Shown here: positions 50,799 through 56,215 of the stretch, piece after piece | Position numbering within the stretch: position 1 is the stretch's first letter | Layout of the letters: the number at the start of each line of letters is the position of its first letter | Source: Lysinibacillus odysseyi 34hs-1 = NBRC 100172 | GTDB taxonomy: Bacteria > Bacillota > Bacilli > Bacillales_A > Planococcaceae | Direction: 5' to 3' | Assembly (NCBI RefSeq): GCF_001591965.1 | Contig: NZ_BCVX01000018.1 | Coordinates: 1 to 56,215 of the forward strand | DNA length: 56,215 bases | Notes under the pieces: generated by a model | The model's input: the letters and a program-made list of their open reading frames with translations, nothing else | Told to the model about the DNA's origin: nothing | The model's database searches: none | Translations under genes and position numbers: made by a program

Positions 50799-51795
50799 AT
50801 GTATACCCCTCCTGCAAATTTAGCATTAGCTGCTCCATTAATAGCGTTCGGTTCATATTGCGCTGCAGGTTCGCTCGTGCTTGTAAAACTGCTTGCATTT
50901 GACTCGATAATCGCTCGTACGTTGTATGCAGGGCCATTTCCTTAAAGACATGCAGCATATCTGGATATGTGCAGGCAGCATCAGGGTTGGCCTTGATTGC
51001 CACGATATCACGGTAAGCAAACAGTAGTAAGTCTAATGCTTGTTCTATCTCCGCTTTTTCTTTAAATGAAGGAAGCCATTCTTCATGTACTAAAAGCAAA
51101 GCTTCATGCACATTACTTTTGACTATCTCCACTAATTTTAACACTGTTTTTCTCGCATGTGCAAATTGCTCTTCGTTTGTGAGGGCCAGGGCAGTTTCAA
51201 ATTCATTTGTCACCATACTTACCGTGGAAGCCATCGAATGGGTGACTCCCTGCTCCATAAGGCGTTCCATTAAAATTTGTCGAGGTACCTTAGAAAATTT
51301 TATATGCTGACATCTGGAGCGGATCGTCGGTAAAATACTTTGGATTTGCTCCGTTAATAGAATAGCGGTCACTTCCCCGTCAGGCTCCTCTAAAAATTTT
51401 AACAGCATATTTGCTGAAGCAGTATTTAATTTATCAGCATGATGCAGAATGTAAATTTTACGTCCACTCTCCACACCTGTCATCATCATTTCTGCAATTA
51501 AATCACGAATTTGGTCAATTTTAATAAACTGTCCCTCAGGCTCTACCTGCTTTACATTGGGGTGATTTCCAGAATCAACCCGTATACAGTGACGGCATGT
51601 TTCACATGGAACGTTACCTGCCGGATGCTCGCATAGGAGAAGCTTCACGAAAAAAGTCATGACATCGCGCTTTCCTGTCCCTTTTTCGCCGTCAAATATA
51701 TAGGCATGTGCCATTCTGTTCTTTTCATAAATTGTCTGAAGCTGCTTCATTACAATCGGCTGAACCAATTGTAACTCATCCACTTTTCGTACCAT
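50791..51795 (-). CDS. holB: DNA polymerase III subunit delta'
   Basis: A clamp-loader subunit. The AAA+-like N-domain has AHAYIFDGEKGTGKRD (degenerate P-loop, about residues 28-43), the zinc module CETCRHC and CIRV... near 65-72, KIDQIR and LLKFLEEP; the clamp-loader collar lies C-terminal. The Walker A is modified, as usual for delta'. The start follows AAGGTGAG. The 3' end is coupled to ricT. Confidence 0.95.
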   Translation of the reverse strand: MVRKVDELQLVQPIVMKQLQTIYEKNRMAHAYIFDGEKGTGKRDVMTFFVKLLLCEHPAGNVPCETCRHCIRVDSGNHPNVKQVEPEGQFIKIDQIRDLIAEMMMTGVESGRKIYILHHADKLNTASANMLLKFLEEPDGEVTAILLTEQIQSILPTIRSRCQHIKFSKVPRQILMERLMEQGVTHSMASTVSMVTNEFETALALTNEEQFAHARKTVLKLVEIVKSNVHEALLLVHEEWLPSFKEKAEIEQALDLLLFAYRDIVAIKANPDAACTYPDMLHVFKEMALHTTYERLSSQMQAVLQARANLQRNMNRTLLMEQLMLNLQEGYTFV

Positions 51796-51865
51796 TTCAA
51801 CTCACCTTTTCGCCTCAATAGAAGAGCTCTTTCTTGCTTCATGCAATACAAGCACTATTCCTTTA

Positions 51866-51905
51866 GAAAAAATCCCGTGTCTACATACACGACAAAGACA
51901 CGGGG
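51866..51905 (-). terminator. yaaR terminator
   Basis: Stem CCCGTGTCT / AGACACGGG with a 16-nt loop and then TTTTTTC, directly after the stop. Confidence 0.85.
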
Positions 51906-52343
51906 TTACATGTATAGGTTAATTAATAAGCCTTTAATTTCACCTATTTTATCTAATAAATCAATCGTTTCTTTTTCTTCATCTAAAATATCGCTGGCAA
52001 GTTCTACAAGACGCTCATCCACTGTCTCCACAATTTTTAAGCGGCGTCCCTCGCCAAAACGATTCCAGGTATGGGATTGCTTCATTTCCAAGCCGTGGTT
52101 TACCGCTTCCTGCAGAAAGCGTTTTACCAGCATCTTAAAACGTGTCAATTCGCGCAGGTTCCGCGAACGGGCCACCCTTTCCCCAGCGGCGGAAATATCA
52201 CCTAGAAGACGTGTCAGCTGCTCTGTTTCCATTTTCGAACCTTGTTTTATGACCATATCACCAAAACGGCTGCCGTTCTGGTTTGTTTGTCTCACCTCAT
52301 TTTGGTTCTGGAAACCGACACGCATATCACGATTAATCTTCAC
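51906..52343 (-). CDS. yaaR: YaaR (DUF327) protein
   Basis: A 145-aa helical protein of the YaaR family, function unknown. It is polar and Gln/Asn-rich at the N-terminus, then a set of amphipathic helices (LTRLLGDISAAGERVARSR, FKMLVKRFLQEAV, LVELASDILDEEKETIDLL). It starts with GTG after GGAGGTGG. It lies between darA and holB, as in B. subtilis. Confidence 0.9.
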   Translation of the reverse strand: MKINRDMRVGFQNQNEVRQTNQNGSRFGDMVIKQGSKMETEQLTRLLGDISAAGERVARSRNLRELTRFKMLVKRFLQEAVNHGLEMKQSHTWNRFGEGRRLKIVETVDERLVELASDILDEEKETIDLLDKIGEIKGLLINLYM

Positions 52344-52362
52344 TTAAAAATCCACCTCCATC

Positions 52363-52698
<336 letters not shown>

Positions 52699-52755
52699 TC
52701 ATCCTTTCAGTTGAATGGTGTTACCATTATATCATATTACTCTTACTTACTTCAT

Positions 52756-53391
52756 TTACTTTTCCTCTATCAAACTTTTTACTATCAACCAAACCTCTTC
52801 TACTACTTCATCTAAGGGGCGGTTTGCATCAATAAGAATGATACGTTCCGGCTCTTCCTTTGCCAGCTGTAAATAGCCAGCTCGCACCTTCTCATGGAAT
52901 GCAAGGCTTTCTACATCCAACCGGTTCATCTCATTTTTCCGGTTCGCCTCAATGCGTGCTAAACCAATAGAAGGCTCTAAATCAAAAAGAATTGTTTTAT
53001 CGGGCATCCTTCTTCCTATTGCGAATTCATTAATGGCCCTTACTTTTTCTACCCCTAAGCCACGTCCTATTCCCTGATAAACAAGCGAAGAGTCAATAAA
53101 TCGGTCACAGAGTACCACTCTTCCGGCCTGCAATGCCGGCTCTACTTTCTCATGTAAATGCTGGCTACGTGCTGCAGCATATAATAAAGCCTCTGTATGA
53201 GCGTCCATTTCCGTATTTGCTGGATTCAAAATGATTTCTCTAATTTCTTCTGCAATCCTAATTCCACCCGGTTCACGTGTCGCTAAAAATTCCATATGTG
53301 CATTCTCCAGCCGCTTGGTAACTTCTTTTAAAACAGAAGTTTTTCCTGCTCCCTCTGGGCCTTCAAATGTAATAAATATATTTCTTACCAT
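52756..53391 (-). CDS. tmk: Thymidylate kinase
   Basis: Phosphorylates dTMP to dTDP. The P-loop is FEGPEGAGKTS near residue 9-19. REPGG, the dTMP-binding DRFIDSSLVYQG and a LID region follow. The length of 211 aa is typical. It starts 20 nt downstream of the decarboxylase gene and is probably in its operon. Confidence 0.97.
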   Translation of the reverse strand: MVRNIFITFEGPEGAGKTSVLKEVTKRLENAHMEFLATREPGGIRIAEEIREIILNPANTEMDAHTEALLYAAARSQHLHEKVEPALQAGRVVLCDRFIDSSLVYQGIGRGLGVEKVRAINEFAIGRRMPDKTILFDLEPSIGLARIEANRKNEMNRLDVESLAFHEKVRAGYLQLAKEEPERIILIDANRPLDEVVEEVWLIVKSLIEEK

Positions 53392-53411
53392 TTTCTATAT
53401 TCCTCCAACAA

Positions 53412-54833
53412 CTACTTTAGTACTTGAATTAAACGCTCTTCCAAACGATGCTCTCCCTGAAAAGCAGCACCGATAGCTAATAGCTCTTCAAGCTGGCTCA
53501 ATTTCGAAACAGTAATCTTTTCTCCGGGGACAAATAAAGGAATGCCTGGAGGATAAGGAATGAGCATACCACCTGCTATCCGGCCCATAGACCGCATATA
53601 GGGAATCCATTCTTTTTCCTTCGCTTCTATCTCCGCGAATGTGGCATTAGGGGTAATAATAGAAGCCATTTTATATTGTTTACCCATTTGTGGCTGTCCA
53701 CTACCCTTTTTCATTTTCAATTGGGTTACCACTTGTTTCATCCTTATTCTTATCTCTGCATAAGGATACAAATCTCCGTGCTTCAGCAAGGGCAGCACTA
53801 GCAATACCTGGTCTATATCTGCCAGCTCAGGATATATTAAATTTTCCTCCATCGCTTCTTTTAGCTCTATCCCTGTATAGCCTGTCATCCGAATGCATAC
53901 CTTTAATGGATCATCAGCTTCAATAAGTTCCAATTCGGGGATTGATTCCAGTGCTTCTATCCATTGCTTTCGCCTTTCTAAACAGTATACTGCATCACTT
54001 TCCTTATACTTACTAATATAATGCCTTGCATCATCTAGGGAAGCAAGAAGTAGATAGGAAGGGCTGCTTGATTGCAGCATGCGTAGATAATGGTTGACCT
54101 TCTGATCGGAGACAAACTTGGATTTAATATGCATAAAGGAAGCCATTGTCATGGCCGGAAGCGTCTTATGAGCAGAATGCACCACTATATCTGCGCCCAA
54201 CTCAAGAGCTGATATAGGAAATTCTTTGCTTGCGGTAAAATGTGCACCATGGGCCTCGTCTACTAACACAGGGATTTGCTGTGCATGACAAAGTTCAATC
54301 TGTTCCCGCAAATCCTTTGCAACTACCCCGTAATAGGTTGGATAGGTAAGAAAGAGAGCCTTCGCTTCGGGATACTCTCTTAATGCTTCTTTTATCGTTT
54401 CAAGTGGAACTACACCAGCCGATCTCGTATGGTCGTCCCACTCAGGTGCTAGATAGACTGGTTTGGCACCAACTAATTCTATTGCATGGAAGACTGATTT
54501 ATGCGCATTTCGCTGTACTAAAATTGTATCTCCCTGTTGGCATACAGCATAGACCATAGCTAAATTCCCCACTGTAGACCCATTTACAAGAAAAAAGCTG
54601 CGATCAGCTCCATATGTTTCCGCCAGAAGTTTTTGCGCTGTATCAATTGCTTCTTCTGGATGATGAAAATCATCAAGTCCAGATAACTCTGTCACATCAT
54701 AAATTAATGCCTTTTTTATTTCTTTCGGCAACGTTGAAAGACGCCCATTTTTATGTCCGGGAACATGTAGAGAATACGGTTCTTTTTCTACAAACTTTTG
54801 TAGGGCCTCTACAAGTGGTCTTTCACTTTTCAT
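53412..54833 (-). CDS. yaaO: Orn/Lys/Arg decarboxylase-family PLP enzyme (YaaO-like)
   Basis: A fold-type I PLP enzyme. LHVPGHKNG begins the family pattern near residue 22. The substrate/PLP region has NGSTVGN, DEAHGAHF and the Schiff-base Lys in HSAHKTLPAMT (about residue 222). The C-terminal decarboxylase domain includes GRIAGGMLIPYPPGIPL. Substrate (arginine, lysine or ornithine) cannot be told from sequence; in B. subtilis yaaO precedes tmk in the same way. The length of 473 aa is normal. Confidence 0.9.
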   Translation of the reverse strand: MKSERPLVEALQKFVEKEPYSLHVPGHKNGRLSTLPKEIKKALIYDVTELSGLDDFHHPEEAIDTAQKLLAETYGADRSFFLVNGSTVGNLAMVYAVCQQGDTILVQRNAHKSVFHAIELVGAKPVYLAPEWDDHTRSAGVVPLETIKEALREYPEAKALFLTYPTYYGVVAKDLREQIELCHAQQIPVLVDEAHGAHFTASKEFPISALELGADIVVHSAHKTLPAMTMASFMHIKSKFVSDQKVNHYLRMLQSSSPSYLLLASLDDARHYISKYKESDAVYCLERRKQWIEALESIPELELIEADDPLKVCIRMTGYTGIELKEAMEENLIYPELADIDQVLLVLPLLKHGDLYPYAEIRIRMKQVVTQLKMKKGSGQPQMGKQYKMASIITPNATFAEIEAKEKEWIPYMRSMGRIAGGMLIPYPPGIPLFVPGEKITVSKLSQLEELLAIGAAFQGEHRLEERLIQVLK

Positions 54834-54864
54834 TTCATTTCACTCCGTTCCTTGTTCTTTCTTT

Positions 54865-54893
54865 ATTATAGAATTTACAAGGGGGAAAACCAA
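54865..54893 (-). promoter_or_regulatory. yaaO-tmk promoter
   Basis: TTGGTT (54893-54888), a 17-nt spacer and TATAAT (54870-54865), about 30 nt before the start codon. Confidence 0.65.
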
Positions 54894-54980
54894 CTGTTGA
54901 GAATATCCGTAATCTAAAAAGAAACTTTTTGTAAAGTTTGTTATTAACATAGTTAAGATGAGCTATATGTGGCAGTAAAA

Positions 54981-55137
54981 ATGAAGACGGCTGAAATGCT
55001 TGGAGCCTATCTTAAAATCTTGCAGAAACATAAGAATGAAGAAACTTCAAGGCGTATCTTTAGAACTTGTAGTACAGTATCATTTTTCCGAATAATTGTG
55101 TAGAAGCAATAAAAGGTAACTCAATACATTTAGAAAA
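54981..55137 (+). pseudogene. Possible remnant of a Fic-domain gene
   Basis: This stretch lies within a 304-nt gap without an intact gene. Reading plus-strand frames gives LQGVSLELVVQYHFS and then, after a frameshift, EAIKGNSIHLENYK. The latter resembles the N-terminal Fic-protein segment of type SNAIEGNSLTLxET. It stops at the 3' end of the phosphatase gene. The match is short and unverified. Confidence 0.3.
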
Positions 55138-55734
55138 CTATAAATGCCTCTGATTATTTAATAACCGGACAATAATTTTTTCATGATTATAATCAATTTC
55201 ATGATATCCTGTATCTCCAGTAGTAAAAATGAATGGTGATGTTATATCATTTCTCAGTAAAATATTTAACAAATGATTGATTGTCCCTCCATGGGCAACA
55301 ATGGCAATGCATGCCGCTTCTTTATATGTATCCATTATTTCATGGTAAGCAAATTCTACACGCTGGCGGAATTCGAGCGCAGATTCGCCATGCATAATTG
55401 CTTTTGTTAGAGGACGTCCGCCCCGTGGAAGAGGATATATTTCGTTTGCCTGCTCTCTATCCATTCCGGCCAATATTCCATTATTAAATTCCATTAGCTT
55501 CTCTTTAAATATAACGCCACAGTTATATACTGAGTTTATAATTTCCGATGTTTGGGCGGCGCGCTTTAATGGACTCGCAATGATTTGTTCTACATCATAA
55601 CGGGTGATAAGGAATTGAGCTAGCTTTGTTGCCTGTTCTCTTCCTAATCTGCTTAATGAAAAATCTGCTCTTCCTTCATAGACATTTAACAAATCTGCCT
55701 CTGATTGGCCATGACGTATAAGTAATAGCTTCAT
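55138..55734 (-). CDS. Histidine phosphatase-family protein (phosphoglycerate mutase-like)
   Basis: A 198-aa branch-2-like member of the histidine phosphatase superfamily. The phosphohistidine motif LIRHGQSE lies at residues 5-12, SPLKRAAQT at about 54-62, the acid-base Glu region at EFNNGILAG, and the second His in VAHGGTI near 147. Small-molecule or protein phosphatase activity is likely; substrate unknown. The ribosome binding site is AGGGGG. It is not part of the B. subtilis order here and occupies the place of csfB-xpaC-yaaN, so it may be a local insertion. Confidence 0.9.
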   Translation of the reverse strand: MKLLLIRHGQSEADLLNVYEGRADFSLSRLGREQATKLAQFLITRYDVEQIIASPLKRAAQTSEIINSVYNCGVIFKEKLMEFNNGILAGMDREQANEIYPLPRGGRPLTKAIMHGESALEFRQRVEFAYHEIMDTYKEAACIAIVAHGGTINHLLNILLRNDITSPFIFTTGDTGYHEIDYNHEKIIVRLLNNQRHL

Positions 55735-55893
55735 GACTTCCCCCTTTTTATATTTGTTTTCACTATTATATAAATATCTTTCTATAGTTTCTATTATTTA
55801 ATTATACGGTTACTATGATATTCCTTTTTATAATTGCTATATAGTAAATTATACTTTTTTACAAGTAGTCGAAGGGTTATAGGCTATTTTTAC

Positions 55894-55918
55894 AAAAAAA
55901 TCAATCTTAATAGACTGA
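55894..55918 (-). terminator. Terminator after first 5S-like module
   Basis: Stem TCAGTC / GATTGA (with one G-T pair) and seven Ts on the minus strand, about 10 nt beyond the 5S-like 3' end. Confidence 0.6.
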
Positions 55919-55927
55919 ATTCTACTA

Positions 55928-55975
55928 GCGAAGCGATATCCTACTCTCACAGGGGCACCTCCAACTACCATCGCA
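55928..55975 (-). rRNA. 5S rRNA 3'-domain-like module, copy 1 (partial)
   Basis: On the minus strand GCGATGGTAGTTGGAGG is followed by CCCCTGTGAGAGTAGGATATCGC. It matches the loop E/helix IV-V part of Bacillus 5S rRNA (CGATGGTAGT...CCCCCTGTGAGAGTAGGA) and is closed by a GCGAT/ATCGC pairing. The 5' two-thirds of 5S rRNA is absent: upstream bases do not match the conserved AAGTTAAGCTC region. A terminator follows. Confidence 0.6.
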
Positions 55976-56097
55976 GGTCCTCCCAATGCTCGGGGAATTC
56001 ATATCGTATCCTTTGATTTCCTTAGTTAAAATGAATCCTTTGGTTTACGCGCCGGGCTCACCTTCGGTGTTTGGTTGTTGGGAGCTTTTTTGTAAAC

Positions 56098-56123
56098 AAA
56101 AAACCCAATCCGTTAAGATTGGG
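56098..56123 (-). terminator. Terminator after second 5S-like module
   Basis: Perfect stem CCCAATC / GATTGGG with a 6-nt loop and a T run, typical of an rRNA operon end. Confidence 0.85.
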
Positions 56124-56130
56124 CTCTGAT

Positions 56131-56215
56131 TGCGAAGCGATGTCCTACTCTCACAGGGGGCGCCCCTAACTACCATCGGTGCTCTTTCGCAGCACGATGA
56201 CCGGCGAATGACCGT
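56131..56215 (-). rRNA. 5S rRNA 3'-domain-like module, copy 2 (partial, runs to window edge)
   Basis: The minus strand reads CCGATGGTAGTTAGGGG, then CCCCCTGTGAGAGTAGGACATCGC, an even better 5S loop E-domain match than copy 1. The 35 nt further 5' (to the window edge) do not fit 5S rRNA. They share ATTC-CCG--CAT with the same position in copy 1. It could be a degraded rRNA end or a separate RNA family. Confidence 0.55.

Overview
The window is a chromosomal core segment of an endospore-forming Firmicute. Gene order follows the Bacillus subtilis region between the rrnA side (yaaO-tmk) and lysS-rrnJ almost gene for gene. Moderate-to-low GC, long AT-rich spacers and the mix of changes relative to B. 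subtilis suggest Planococcaceae (Lysinibacillus/Solibacillus-like); the family assignment is inference. Nearly everything is on the minus strand, so the operons read from right to left. No insertion sequence, prophage or CRISPR array was seen.

Layout, left to right. 1-587: three tandem rRNA-type promoters pointing out of the window, then the lysS terminator. 588-8172: lysS, dusB, a small XRE regulator and the folate operon pabB-pabA-pabC-folP-folB-folK. 8296-12017: cysK, a PrsA-like foldase, hslO and coaX. 12018-13152: a gene-poor stretch with a decayed plus-strand short-chain dehydrogenase. 13153-19657: ftsH, hpt, tilS and spoIIE. 19806-20047: a plus-strand tRNA-Met/tRNA-Glu unit. 20049-21901: an ABC-F ATPase behind a leader-peptide attenuator. 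22289-28375: yabR, divIC, yabQ, yabP, rqcP, mazG, yabM and spoVT. 28596-28913: a plus-strand orphan. 28970-34423: mfd, fin, pth and rplY. 34547-43601: prs, glmU, spoVG, ridA, purR, ispE, sspF, veg, rsmA, rnmV and yabE. 43736-51795: tatD, metG, abrB (plus strand), rsmI, yazA, yabB, yabA, ricT and holB. 51906-55734: yaaR, darA, tmk, yaaO and a histidine phosphatase. 55894-56215: two modules resembling the 3' half of 5S rRNA, each followed by a terminator. The window therefore appears to lie between two rRNA loci.

The genes join information processing (aminoacylation, tRNA/rRNA modification, ribosome quality control, clamp loading, transcription-coupled repair) with folate, cell-wall precursor and nucleotide supply, and with sporulation. 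Promoters readable in the DNA match sigma-A, sigma-B (rplY), sigma-H (spoVG), sigma-F (fin), sigma-E (yabP) and sigma-G (spoVT, sspF), plus Spo0A boxes at spoIIE and abrB.

The least ordinary signals are: the ABC-F leader with a 20-codon uORF and alternative hairpins; a dispersed ~155-bp two-hairpin repeat present twice; the duplicated 5S loop-E-like modules; the short-chain dehydrogenase pseudogene; and an orphan 105-aa gene. I did not find a clearly new multi-gene system. Several start codons were moved from the longest reading frame to the one with a properly spaced ribosome binding site.
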